From: Bradyrhizobium acaciae
GTDB lineage: Bacteria; Pseudomonadota; Alphaproteobacteria; Rhizobiales; Xanthobacteraceae
Direction: 5' to 3'
DNA: 39,656 bases
NCBI RefSeq assembly: GCF_020889785.1
Contig: NZ_JACMYK010000065.1
Location: 1 to 39,656 of the forward strand
A program made the position numbers and the translations under genes. The first letter of the stretch is position 1, and the number at the start of each line of letters is the position of its first letter. The notes beneath the pieces were generated by a model. The model searched no databases. It saw only the letters and a program-made list of their open reading frames with translations, and was not told the DNA's origin. Of the stretch, positions 1-8,486 are shown piece by piece.

Positions 1-1
1 G

Positions 2-223
2 GCCGACACCGGCAAGAAATTGCTGTGCCCGATGCCGGGTCTCGTGGTGTCGATCGCGGTGACCGAAGGCCAAGAGGTCAAGGCCGGCGAGACGCTCGCG
101 GTCGTGGAAGCCATGAAGATGCAGAACGTGCTGCGCGCCGAGCGCGACGGTACGGTGAAGAAGATCCACGCCGCCGCCGGCGCAACGCTCGCGGTCGATG
201 CGCTGATCCTGGAGTTCGCCTGA
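2..223 (+). CDS. pccA: Propionyl-/acetyl-CoA carboxylase alpha subunit, C-terminal biotin-carrier end (partial)
   Basis: Only the last 73 codons are in the window; the reading frame is open from base 2 and the start lies to the left. The visible part is a biotinyl-lipoyl carrier domain: the L-C-P-M-P-G strand, the biotinylation motif V-E-A-M-K-M (Lys is the biotin attachment site), and a closing hydrophobic strand ending L-E-F-A. In biotin-dependent acyl-CoA carboxylases this domain carries carboxybiotin from the biotin carboxylase site to the carboxyltransferase subunit; in alphaproteobacteria the closest type is the PccA subunit of propionyl-CoA carboxylase, acting in the cytoplasm on propionyl-CoA from odd-chain fatty acids and branched amino acids. 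The choice of PccA over 3-methylcrotonyl-CoA or acetyl-CoA carboxylase rests on the flavour of the sequence only, since the catalytic domains are outside the window. Confidence 0.85.
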   Translation, partial: ADTGKKLLCPMPGLVVSIAVTEGQEVKAGETLAVVEAMKMQNVLRAERDGTVKKIHAAAGATLAVDALILEFA

Positions 224-858
224 CAATAGGATCGCGATCTTCGCATTCTACCGTAAGGATATGTCGGCTAACCCAAGGCGGGAAAAGGGACGCCGCCTCA
301 CATGAAACGGGCTGCGGGCGATCAAGGTCGACCGATTTTGCGCTCGCATCTGGCTTTCAGTCCCCACCACATCGAGGCGAAGCGTAGTTCGACGACACGA
401 GAAAGCAAGCACGCTGAAAGCCTTGTTCATGCGACATGCGACGGCTCAAGAATGGAGCTTGTTCGCTGATGCGCGAATGCGCCGGCAGCGTCCAATAAGG
501 GAAAATTCGGTCATCGGATAACTCGCGATCTGCGCAAGCGCTCAGCGGCAGCGGGTTTACATGGATGATCAACGGATCAGTGTCAGGCAAATCGCAATCG
601 GCGCAAGCGATGATACACGCCCGAACGCTCTGCCGAAAAGCGGCAGGGTTTCCGAGTGACGCCATGAATCGTCTCTCGCCGTTGCATGCGTTGGAAATTA
701 AACAAGCCGGCCCCGATAGCCTGCAGCATAATATGCTGATGGGCGATGCGCGGGGTGAAAACTTCGAACATTAATGCCGACCGCGCGGCGCAAGTATCAT
801 CAGACAAGCGTGGCCGGAGGTCACGGATTGATGGTGCGCTCGGAATTGAAAGCAAGAG
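224..858. other. 635-bp spacer without a convincing gene
   Basis: Short open frames exist (for example 565-774 on the plus strand and 583-873 on the minus strand), but none has a good ribosome binding site or a recognisable protein, and they overlap one another. A small perfect stem-loop, CTGCCG/CGGCAG with a five-base loop, sits at 630-646; it has no T-run and is not a clear terminator. The promoter for the VOC gene at 859 presumably lies here, but I cannot place it. Confidence 0.5.
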
Positions 859-1218
859 ATGAAGCTCAAGCACATCTATCTTACCGCCCAGGAACCTGAA
901 GCGTTAGCCGGCTTCTATGAAGCGCTTGGACTGACGATCCGCTTCGCCGACGGCGCCAAATGGATTCAATTCGCCGGAGAGAAGGCCGCCTTCTGCATCG
1001 CAGGCCCCGGAGAGTCGGCCTCCGAAGGGGCTCGGAACGCGGTCGTCGTATTTGAAGTGGATGATCTGGAGCTGACGCTCGATCGGGCCCGTGCCCTGGG
1101 AGCCGAGATTTTCGGCGAAATGCGGGACATGGGGGCGCATGGCCGTGTGGCTTGCTTGAAGGATCCGCAAAACAACACGATCCAGCTCTTTCAGGCGTCG
1201 AACAAGCAGGGCGGCTAG
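859..1218 (+). CDS. Small VOC-fold (glyoxalase/bleomycin-resistance-like) protein
   Basis: A 119-residue single VOC module pair: beta strand K-L-K-H-I-Y-L-T with a His at position 4, the F-Y-E-A-L-G-L helix turn, a central V-V-V-F-E-V-D-D-L strand, and the typical C-terminal K-D-P-Q-N-N-T-I-Q-L-F strand. VOC proteins are dimers that bind a divalent metal and act as isomerases, dioxygenases, epimerases or antibiotic sequesterers. Here the usual metal-ligand Glu of the last strand (N-x-x-E-L) is Gln, so a metal-dependent catalytic role is uncertain. The gene lies 46 bp upstream of the FMN reductase and shares its strand, so the two may be co-transcribed. Start chosen at the ATG preceded by AAGAG. 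Substrate unknown. Confidence 0.75.
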   Translation: MKLKHIYLTAQEPEALAGFYEALGLTIRFADGAKWIQFAGEKAAFCIAGPGESASEGARNAVVVFEVDDLELTLDRARALGAEIFGEMRDMGAHGRVACLKDPQNNTIQLFQASNKQGG

Positions 1219-1264
1219 CCGGCTCCGGACAACTCGGTTCGAATATTTGCGGGAACCCATCACC

Positions 1265-1792
1265 ATGAACTTCCGAGTGTCACCGATGCCAAACCAACCA
1301 TCCCCGGTGTTCAGCAGTGCGGAATTCCGGAGCGCAATGCGCAACGTGCCCGGCGCAGTATCTATCGTGACGACGGGTGTGCGACCGGGGAGGCACGGTT
1401 TGACGTTGACGGCCGGGTGCTCATTATCAACCGAACCATCGAGCGTGCTCGTTTGCGTCAACAAGTCCGCCGGTGGCCACGACACAATAAAGCAGAGCGG
1501 ATCATTCTGCTGGAACATTCTCACGGCGGATCACGCCGAGCTGGCAAAGAAGTTTGCCGGGCAGGACGGAAGCAAGGGCGACATACGCTTTGCTGACGGT
1601 TTGTGGCGTCAACTCACGACAGGTGCGCCGAGCCTCATCGAGGCAATTTGCAGCTTCGACTGTCGCGTGTCCGGTTCGTACGATGCCGGCAGCCATACGA
1701 TCTTCGTCGGCGAAGTTGTTGCCCAAACAACCAACCTCGATCGCGAGCCGCTTGTCTACGTAAACGGCGAATTCACCGTACCGAAGCGTTAG
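1265..1792 (+). CDS. Flavin reductase-like protein (FMN-binding split barrel)
   Basis: 175 residues, matching the HpaC/flavin-reductase-like family in length and layout. After a short N-terminal helix with F-R-S-A-M-R-N-V-P-G-A-V-S-I-V-T-T comes the FMN-binding segment L-T-L-T-A-G-C-S-L-S-T-E-P-S-S-V-L-V-C-V-N, the S-G-S-F-C-W-N-I-L strand, and the late I-F-V-G-E-V and P-L-V-Y-V-N-G strands. Such proteins use NAD(P)H to make free reduced FMN/FAD for the oxygenase of a two-component monooxygenase. A matching oxygenase candidate, the luciferase-like protein at 7328-8458, is encoded downstream in the same block. Start set at the ATG at 1265 instead of the in-frame TTG at 1247. The pairing with the luciferase-like enzyme is inference. 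Confidence 0.8.
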   Translation: MNFRVSPMPNQPSPVFSSAEFRSAMRNVPGAVSIVTTGVRPGRHGLTLTAGCSLSTEPSSVLVCVNKSAGGHDTIKQSGSFCWNILTADHAELAKKFAGQDGSKGDIRFADGLWRQLTTGAPSLIEAICSFDCRVSGSYDAGSHTIFVGEVVAQTTNLDREPLVYVNGEFTVPKR

Positions 1793-1817
1793 AAGGTCCC
1801 GCGCATGGGCTGCCGAA

Positions 1818-1832
1818 TGAGTGTCGTACTCA
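1818..1832 (+). promoter_or_regulatory. Small inverted repeat upstream of the liv block
   Basis: TGAGT and ACTCA arms separated by five bases, in the 144-bp gap between the flavin reductase and the leader ORF before livH. It could be an operator half-site pair or a weak RNA hairpin. Five-base arms occur by chance often enough that this is only a pointer. Confidence 0.2.
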
Positions 1833-1936
1833 GTGAGAATAGTGCCCGGACGCTGACCGAGAATGCGAAGCAAAGGCTCAGGTCATAGCGTCCGGCGGCC
1901 AAGAGGATATCTGTCACAAACGCAGGAGAAATGCCA

Positions 1937-2092
1937 ATGCGGGGGATCATGTTCGCTGACCAGATCAGGTGGGAGTTCAACGCCGGGGTGGTCTCGATTC
2001 TATCCGAGCGCGGCCAGCTGCGGGTGGCAGCCTATCTGAGTGTTGCGGTGTCCAATACCCGGCATTCGCTCGCGCCGGTCAGTGCTTGCTGA
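1937..2092 (+). CDS. 51-residue leader ORF coupled to livH
   Basis: An ATG at 1937 preceded by AGGAG (1924-1928, eight bases before the ATG) opens a 51-codon frame whose TGA (2090-2092) overlaps the livH ATG (2092-2094) as TGATG. That is the classic arrangement for translational coupling. I do not recognise the product: it has an acidic/aromatic start (M-F-A-D-Q-I-R-W-E-F), a hydrophobic middle and a single C-terminal Cys, and no clear signal peptide. It might be a leader peptide that sets livH translation, a remnant of a longer gene whose 3' end was lost, or simply a chance frame. livH itself has no good ribosome binding site directly before its ATG, which favours coupling. Confidence 0.4.
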   Translation: MRGIMFADQIRWEFNAGVVSILSERGQLRVAAYLSVAVSNTRHSLAPVSAC

Positions 2093-2961
2093 TGCTCTCG
2101 CTCTGGCTCAATGTTCTTGCGAGCGGCATTCTGCTCGGTCTCGTTTACGGCCTCATTGCGTTAGGCCTGACCATCATATTCGGCGTCATGCGCGTCGTAA
2201 ATTTTGCGCATGGCGAGATGGTCGTGTTCGGTGTCTACATCGGCTATTGGACGGTTCGGCTGTGGAACGTCCCAATCATCGTGGCGGCAGCAATCGCTGC
2301 GGTCGTGATGTTCGCCTTCGGATATCTGCTGGAAGCGCTGATCGTGAAGCGGTTCGTGAACCGGCCGCATCACTATCAGTTCATTGTTTTCATCGGCCTG
2401 TCGTTGCTCTTTAGCGGAACCCTGTTGGTCGCGTTCGGGCCGGATCCGCGTCCCACTGCTTCGCAGCTGTCGTTTCAGACCGTATCTCTCGGCCTTGTGA
2501 CGCTCGACTTGGCGAGATTGCAGGCGGCAGCGACCGCCGGGCTGCTTATAGCTCTGCTTGGAGCGTATCTGAAGTTCTCCTCGTTCGGCCGCTCGCTGCG
2601 GGCGGCGGCGGACAATCGTTTGGGCGGCCTCATCGTTGGACTGAACATTCCACGAGTCTATGCCGTTACCTTTGGCATCGGGGCAGCTTGCGCAGGGGTC
2701 GCCGGCGCCCTGATATCTCCCCTGTTCGACGCTCAACCATATCTCGCCGTCGATTTCACTCTCCTTGCTTTCGTGACGGTCATCGTGGGCGGGCTCGGCA
2801 GCTTTGGCGGAGCACTCCTCGGAGGTCTGGTGATCGGCGTCGCCGAGGCAATCGCGGCGTTGATGTTCACGCCTTCGATGAAGACGGCGCTTCCTTACGC
2901 GCTCCTGATCATCATCCTGGTTTTCCGTCCGAGGGGGTTTTTTGGTGCAAAAGAAATTTGA
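2092..2961 (+). CDS. livH: Branched-chain amino acid-type ABC transporter permease LivH
   Basis: 289 residues, typical LivH length, with about eight hydrophobic segments. It contains the LivH hallmark G-L-T-I-I-F-G-V-M-R-V-V-N-F-A-H-G-E near residues 25-45 and the G-L-G-S-F-G-G-A-L-L-G-G-L cytoplasmic-loop region near residue 240. LivH forms the inner-membrane channel with LivM. The frame is open upstream to 1969, but the extra residues are not LivH-like and overlap the leader ORF in another frame, so the ATG at 2092 is chosen. It is the first of four liv genes in overlapping order. HAAT-family transporters with neighbouring catabolic genes often carry aromatic or dicarboxylic acids and not amino acids, so the name denotes family, not substrate. 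Confidence 0.92.
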   Translation: MLSLWLNVLASGILLGLVYGLIALGLTIIFGVMRVVNFAHGEMVVFGVYIGYWTVRLWNVPIIVAAAIAAVVMFAFGYLLEALIVKRFVNRPHHYQFIVFIGLSLLFSGTLLVAFGPDPRPTASQLSFQTVSLGLVTLDLARLQAAATAGLLIALLGAYLKFSSFGRSLRAAADNRLGGLIVGLNIPRVYAVTFGIGAACAGVAGALISPLFDAQPYLAVDFTLLAFVTVIVGGLGSFGGALLGGLVIGVAEAIAALMFTPSMKTALPYALLIIILVFRPRGFFGAKEI

Positions 2962-3976
2962 CCGTGGGTTGGAAAGGACACGGTGGCTTGCCGGAATAAC
3001 GGTCTTCGCTGTCCTGGGATTGGTCGGGATGCTGGCAAACCCGTACGTCATCTCGCTGATGACGATCGTATTGTTGTTCACCTTCCTCGGACAGTCCTGG
3101 AACCTGATGCTTGGGATCGGCGGGCAGCTATCGATCGGTCACGCCCTCTTTGTCGGGCTGGGAGCCTATTCCGTAGGTGTCCTCTACGTGAAGTACGGCA
3201 TTTCGCCTTGGGTCGGGCTCTTGACCGGAATGATCCTCGCCGGATCCGTTGGCGCGTCGATCGCCTGGTTGAGCTTTCGGTTCGAGGTTCGCGGTATCTA
3301 TTTCGCGCTGCTCACGATTGCCGCAGCCGAGTTCGCCAGGATCATGTTCAGTGGCTGGGAGTTCGTGGGCGCAATGCAAGGATTGTTCTTTCCTGCGCCA
3401 ACAGGCGGGATTGAGATCTCCATGCTTCGCGGCGATGCCCGCTTCTACTACTTCGTCGCGCTTGCACTGGCGGCGTTGGGAATAATCGGAACCGAATTTA
3501 TTTCACGATCCTACCTCGGATACGTATGGCGGGCGATGCGCGACGACGAATCGGCCGCACGCGCACTCGGCGTCCGGACCTTCCAGCACAAGATTCTCGT
3601 GATCTCGATATCGGCCGCAACGGCCGCCGCGGGCGGTGGCGTTTTGGCGCTCGTGCAAGGATCGATATTCCCGGACTCGATCATGGGAATGGGGCTATCG
3701 GTAGACGTCCTGATAGGGCCCGTGGTCGGGGGGCTGGGGACCACGTTCGGTCCGCTGGTCGGGTCGCTCGCCGCGATTCCGCTCAATCACTTGATGAGCG
3801 CGCTCGGCGACAGTCTTCGGATCCCGGGACTGAACAATATTACCTACGGTGTTGTCCTGATCTCGGTCGTCTGGTTCCTGCCAGACGGCATCTGGCCGGC
3901 GATTGTGCGCCTTTGCAAAGCTATCCAGGCGCCACCCACGGCATGGCTGTGGCAGTCCCGAAAGGTCGAAGAATGA
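2945..3976 (+). CDS. livM: Branched-chain amino acid-type ABC transporter permease LivM
   Basis: 343 residues with many membrane spans. It shows the LivM hallmarks: G-Q-S-W-N-L-M-L-G-I-G-G-Q-L-S-I-G-H-A-L-F near residues 43-63, and the E-A-A-like loop M-R-D-D-E-S-A-A-R-A-L-G-V, which contacts the ATPases. It partners LivH in the inner-membrane pore. The start is taken as GTG at 2945, seven to eight bases after a G-rich Shine-Dalgarno-like stretch (GAGGGGG); a TTG at 2942 is the alternative. The gene overlaps the end of livH by 17 bases and ends in an ATGA overlap with livG. The C-terminal tail after the last span (about 20 residues, W-P-A-I-V-R-L-C-K onwards) is unremarkable. Confidence 0.92.
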   Translation: MQKKFDRGLERTRWLAGITVFAVLGLVGMLANPYVISLMTIVLLFTFLGQSWNLMLGIGGQLSIGHALFVGLGAYSVGVLYVKYGISPWVGLLTGMILAGSVGASIAWLSFRFEVRGIYFALLTIAAAEFARIMFSGWEFVGAMQGLFFPAPTGGIEISMLRGDARFYYFVALALAALGIIGTEFISRSYLGYVWRAMRDDESAARALGVRTFQHKILVISISAATAAAGGGVLALVQGSIFPDSIMGMGLSVDVLIGPVVGGLGTTFGPLVGSLAAIPLNHLMSALGDSLRIPGLNNITYGVVLISVVWFLPDGIWPAIVRLCKAIQAPPTAWLWQSRKVEE

Positions 3977-4690
3977 CAACTCTGCTCGAGGTCGAGAACC
4001 TGTCCCGATCGTTCGGAGGCTTGATCGCGGTGAAGGATGTAAGCTTCTCACTTCGAGCCGGGCGGATCACAGCGCTGATTGGACCGAATGGAGCAGGAAA
4101 GACGACATGCTTCAACCTGGTCGCTGGTGCCCTGAAGCCGACCAGCGGCCGGGTGCTGTTAGAAGGCCGCCAGATCGACAATTCGCCACCCGAGGCGGTT
4201 TGCAGGATGGGCATCGCGCGAACATTTCAGATCGTGCGGCCGATGCGTGAGATGTCGGTGCTTGAGAATGCCATGATCGGAGCTTTCAGCTGGACCAGAA
4301 ACGTAAGCGAGGCCAGATCGAAGGCGTACGAGTCTCTTGAAAGCGTTGGTCTGGCCGCCAAGGCCCACGCGAGGACGGATCAATTAACGCTACCGGACCG
4401 GAAAATGCTGGAAACGGCCAAGGCGCTGTCGACCCGGCCCAAATTGCTGTTGCTGGACGAGGTTATGGCGGGTCTGAGACCGACTGAAGCTGCGGGTATT
4501 GTAGGCGTACTGCAGAAGCTTGCCGAAGGTGGATTGACGATCCTCCTTGTCGAGCACGTGATGCGCATCGTGATGGAAGTGGCCTCGCGTGTGGTGGTGC
4601 TGCATCACGGCGCCAAGATCGCAGAGGGACCTCCCGGAGAGGTGGTTGCAGATCCGAAAGTCCTCGAGAGCTACCTGGGGGCAGGCTTCC

Positions 4691-4698
<8 letters not shown>
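3973..4698 (+). CDS. livG: Branched-chain amino acid-type ABC transporter ATPase LivG
   Basis: 241 residues. Walker A G-P-N-G-A-G-K-T at 37-44, Walker B L-L-L-L-D-E ending at Glu163, followed by V-M-A-G-L as in LivG proteins, and the switch His in L-V-E-H-V-M. The ABC signature, normally L-S-x-G-Q, is L-T-L-P-D-R-K at about 138-144. This degenerate form recurs in a LivG subgroup, and the partner LivF carries the intact signature, so the pair would have one standard and one degenerate composite ATP site. It also has the LivG-specific R-T-F-Q segment (83-86). Start at the ATGA overlap with livM. It supplies ATP hydrolysis on the cytoplasmic face for import. Confidence 0.92.
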
Positions 4699-5410
<712 letters not shown>

Positions 5411-5419
5411 CGGTCCTGA

Positions 5420-5440
5420 ATGGCGGGACTAGCCCGCCAT
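5420..5440 (+). terminator. Stem-loop after livF
   Basis: A perfect 8-bp stem, ATGGCGGG/CCCGCCAT, with a five-base ACTAG loop begins nine bases after the livF stop. There is no following T-run, so it is not a standard Rho-independent terminator. It may stabilise the 3' end of the liv message or reduce read-through into the crotonase gene 165 bp downstream. Confidence 0.45.
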
Positions 5441-5575
5441 CCGAAAAGGCGGCCTTAGCGATCGCGGCAGAAGATGCCGCGAAATAACCCGGGTACGACC
5501 ATTTGTGTCGAGCAGCGGCGTCGAGGAAAGCGTGTACCGCAATCAATTCCATAAGGCCTCGCTTAGGCTGTTCCT

Positions 5576-6343
5576 ATGGAAGCTGATGACGCCCTGCTGA
5601 TCGAACGCGACTGCGATGTGGTCACCATGACCATGAACAGGCCGCCGGCAAACGCATTGAATAACGCCCTTGTTGGCCGGCTGCTGGACACGTTTCGCGC
5701 ATTGTCTCGCGAGGCGTCGCCGCCGGGCATTGTTCTGACCGGCCAGGGCGAGCGCTTCTTCAGCGCGGGTGGAGACATAAAGGAGGTCGCCGGCATCGAA
5801 ATATCACGACCTCGAATGAGGAGCTTCCATGCGCTTCTTTGCGAGATGGAGAGATACCCCGGGCCCTTCGTGTGTGCCGTGCGTGGATACGCGGTCGGCG
5901 GGGCCTTGGAGTTTCTTCTTCACGCCGACTACGTGGTGGCGAACCATGAATGCAAGGTCGGGTTCCCGGAAATCAACCACGGCCTGTTGCCTGCAGCCAA
6001 GGGAATCCGGAAGGCAGTGCAGAAGCTTGGGCATCGTGAGGCGCAGGCATTGCTCTACTGGGGCGACTTGACCGACGCCCAAAGGGCACTCCAAATTGGG
6101 GCGATCAACGAGATCGCAAGCACCGCGGAAGTGATGGTGAGAGCAGGGGAGGTATGCAGATATCTTCGTGGAAAGGAGCGCAAGCTGTTTGCGGCGATTA
6201 AGCGTTCGCTGAACCTGACGGGCCAAATGGACGATGCTGCGCTCGAGGCGGTGACGATCGAGGATCTCGCGGCCTATCTGGTAGACGATAGTTCGGCACA
6301 GACGCGTTCGCGCTTCCTGTCGAAACAGCCAAGGAAAGCGTGA
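5576..6343 (+). CDS. Enoyl-CoA hydratase/isomerase family protein (crotonase fold)
   Basis: 255 residues. Crotonase features: the first oxyanion-hole strand with F-F-S-A-G-G-D-I-K-E (61-70), the second oxyanion segment G-Y-A-V-G-G-A-L-E (104-112) and P-E-I-N-H-G (131-136). Both Glu residues used by classical hydratases (here Glu112 and Glu132) are present, so hydration of an enoyl-CoA or a related proton-transfer step is plausible. The N-terminal D-C-D-V-V-T-M-T-M-N-R-P-P-A-N-A-L-N is the usual substrate-CoA strand. It follows the liv genes by 165 bp and is immediately followed by the creatininase-family gene, with no spacer between stop and start. Substrate unknown; the neighbouring acyl-CoA ligase at 9268 would supply a CoA thioester. 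Confidence 0.85.
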   Translation: MEADDALLIERDCDVVTMTMNRPPANALNNALVGRLLDTFRALSREASPPGIVLTGQGERFFSAGGDIKEVAGIEISRPRMRSFHALLCEMERYPGPFVCAVRGYAVGGALEFLLHADYVVANHECKVGFPEINHGLLPAAKGIRKAVQKLGHREAQALLYWGDLTDAQRALQIGAINEIASTAEVMVRAGEVCRYLRGKERKLFAAIKRSLNLTGQMDDAALEAVTIEDLAAYLVDDSSAQTRSRFLSKQPRKA

Positions 6344-7126
6344 ATGACCGCACCGGCATGGCCTGTCGAACTCCGTCTTGAACTGATGAGCTTCGAACAG
6401 GTATCGGCCGCCCTTGCTGCGGGGGTATCGACCGTCCTGATACCCTGCGGAGCTGTGGAGCAACACGGACCGCACCTTCCGCTCTGCATGGATGCGGATC
6501 ATGCAGACGCCATCGCGGCGAGGCTGGCGGGGCATCTGGGACGCACCCTGATCGCGCCAACCATCAAGGTCGGCTGTTCAGCCCACCATCTGGTCTTCCC
6601 GGGGACGATCTCCATTCGCCAGGAGACGTTCGAATCGATCTGCCTGGATTATTGCACGAGTCTTGCGAGGCACGGCTTCAGGCGCATTCTGCTGTTCTCG
6701 GGGCACATCGGGAATTTTCCCGCGCTCCAGGACATGCTTCCCCGGCTGAGGAGCGCCGTTCCGGCAGACGTCGAGATCGACGCGTACTGCGATGCCGTCG
6801 CCTGGATCGAGAGATGGCGAAGCGCCGTCGAGCAAGCGGGTGGTGACCCGAATGCGGTTGGAGGACATGCCGATATCGCGGAGACGTCGCTCATGATGTT
6901 GCTCCGCCCCGACAGCGTTCGGCTCGATCGGTTCGAGATCGGGCATCTCGGCGCGCTATCCGAGGAGCAGCTTCAGGCAATGTGGAGAAACGGCATCAAG
7001 TCCGTCACCGCCAACGGCATCATCGGCAACCCGTTCGGCTCGACGGCCGGGATCGGCGAGCGATGTCTCGCGGCGATAGCGGATCTTCTGGCTGTCTCGT
7101 TCGGAAGCCGAAGCAACGCCGTCTGA
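6344..7126 (+). CDS. Creatininase-family amidohydrolase
   Basis: 260 residues, the usual size of the family. It shows V-E-Q-H-G-P-H-L-P-L followed by M-D-A-D-H (the Glu, His and Asp metal ligands), the S-G-H-I-G-N motif that corresponds to N-G-H-G-G-N in relatives, and G-G-H-A-D-I-A-E-T-S near residue 175, the counterpart of G-H-A-G-x-x-E-T-S with its metal-binding Glu. Family members hydrolyse C-N bonds: creatinine, formamides of purine or pyrimidine intermediates, and the MftE peptide. Here a cyclic amide or N-formyl compound in the pathway of the neighbouring CoA genes is a guess. The gene starts on the base after the crotonase stop, so the two are surely co-transcribed. Replacement of the first Asn by Ser in the N-G-H-G-G-N element is noticeable. 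Confidence 0.85.
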   Translation: MTAPAWPVELRLELMSFEQVSAALAAGVSTVLIPCGAVEQHGPHLPLCMDADHADAIAARLAGHLGRTLIAPTIKVGCSAHHLVFPGTISIRQETFESICLDYCTSLARHGFRRILLFSGHIGNFPALQDMLPRLRSAVPADVEIDAYCDAVAWIERWRSAVEQAGGDPNAVGGHADIAETSLMMLLRPDSVRLDRFEIGHLGALSEEQLQAMWRNGIKSVTANGIIGNPFGSTAGIGERCLAAIADLLAVSFGSRSNAV

Positions 7127-7327
7127 ATCTCTCGTGCTCCTCCGCCGATGAACGCCGAGAATGGTTGTCGAGCCACGCTCAGCGTCGTTGGCTGCGAAAG
7201 GGACAAGTGTCGACTGCTCACAGCACAAAATTTGGAAAGTCATCTGACTGCGGGGCGCATTCGAACGAAAATGTTGCCGCGCCCATGAAATGCTTCGCCA
7301 TCTTGACACTCCATGAGGATCCAGAAG

Positions 7328-8458
7328 ATGGCACTTACGTTCGGGTTTTGGTCGGAGCAAGAAACCCAGGTCGGGCACAGCTATGCCCGCCGACTCCATG
7401 AACTCGTGGACGAGGTGCGTCTGGCGGAAAAGGTCGGATTCGACTGCGTCGCGCTCTCCGAGCAACACGTTGCACTCGGCGGCATCTCGAGCTCCGCGCC
7501 GGAGGTCGTCTACGGGTACCTTGCAGCCGTTACGTCGCGCGTGAAGCTGAGGTCAGCGGTGACGCTGATGCCCCAGAAGATCAATCATGCCTTGCGATCG
7601 GCGGAGCGATTGGCAGTAACCGACATCCTGTCGCATGGCCGCATGGAATTCTACGCCGGCCGGGCCAACACGACCATCGCCATGCGCGCCTTCAACGTTG
7701 ATCCGGGCGAAACTCTCGCTCAGATGGAGGAAGGTATCGCGCTCCTGAAGAAATCGATGCGCGAAGATATCTTCACCTTCGAGGGCAAGTACTATCAGAT
7801 CCCGCCGCGGATGCTGGTGCCGAAGCCGATACAGAAGCCGCATCCGGTGATCGGCATCGCTGCGACCAGCGAGCGGAGCCACAGCTGGGCCGGATCCGAA
7901 GGCCTCGCCGTCATGAGCAACTGCATCTACCAGGGATGGGAGGTCCAGGAAAAATTTTTGAACACTTACCGTCGCGGCTGGAAGCGTGACGAACAAGGTC
8001 CGCTCGATCGGCCGCGCATCGGCATTCCGCTTTTCTTCGGCATCGGGGCAACCGATCAGAAAGCGAAGGACGATTACGCCGAGCCCCTCATGCACTATGC
8101 GAGAATTTCAACGGACGCCTATCCCCGTCTCGCGAAGCTTGCCGACGACTACGCGTATATGAGCGAGAGCGTGCCAGCCATGGAGCGCGCGGGAAAGGAC
8201 TGGGACTACTTGCTCAACCACTCCGCGACAACGGTCTGCGGAAGCCCGGACACTGTCATTCGTCAGATCGAGAAGTTCCAGGCGATGGGCGTCGACGAGG
8301 TGCTTCTCCATCTCGACTCCGTCAATCACGAGAAAATCATGGAAGCGATCGACATGTGTGGCCGCTATGTGATCCCCCACTTCAACGACAGGAATAATGT
8401 CGTCCGGCCTACGGAAGATATTCTCGGACAGATCCGCGCCATGCGACCGCAAAAGTAA
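7328..8458 (+). CDS. Luciferase-like flavin-dependent monooxygenase (LLM class)
   Basis: 376 residues with the bacterial-luciferase TIM-barrel pattern: G-F-W-S-E at the first strand, A-E-K-V-G-F-D-C-V-A-L-S-E-Q-H (a strand with the H found in luciferase alpha subunits), the T-S-R-V-K-L-R-S-A-V-T-L segment, S-H-G-R-M-E-F-Y-A-G-R-A (flavin phosphate region) and a late T-V-C-G-S-P-D-T-V substrate-tunnel segment. These enzymes use reduced FMN from a separate reductase plus O2 to insert oxygen; the reductase at 1265-1792 is the obvious partner. The ATG at 7328 is preferred over 7313 because GAGGA lies eight bases before it. The gene follows a 201-bp gap and is 28 bp upstream of the second crotonase. 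Substrate not known. Confidence 0.88.
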   Translation: MALTFGFWSEQETQVGHSYARRLHELVDEVRLAEKVGFDCVALSEQHVALGGISSSAPEVVYGYLAAVTSRVKLRSAVTLMPQKINHALRSAERLAVTDILSHGRMEFYAGRANTTIAMRAFNVDPGETLAQMEEGIALLKKSMREDIFTFEGKYYQIPPRMLVPKPIQKPHPVIGIAATSERSHSWAGSEGLAVMSNCIYQGWEVQEKFLNTYRRGWKRDEQGPLDRPRIGIPLFFGIGATDQKAKDDYAEPLMHYARISTDAYPRLAKLADDYAYMSESVPAMERAGKDWDYLLNHSATTVCGSPDTVIRQIEKFQAMGVDEVLLHLDSVNHEKIMEAIDMCGRYVIPHFNDRNNVVRPTEDILGQIRAMRPQK

Positions 8459-8486
8459 GGCCAACAGGAACAAACGGAAGATAGCC

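Noticed and set aside
904..1524. 206-codon minus-strand frame opposite the VOC and flavin reductase genes
   Set aside because: It runs across two genes with clear family motifs on the other strand, and its own translation resembles no protein family.
2161..3081. 306-codon minus-strand frame opposite livH/livM
   Set aside because: Its composition is strongly polar and repetitive, as expected for the antisense of membrane-protein codons; the plus-strand permeases are certain.
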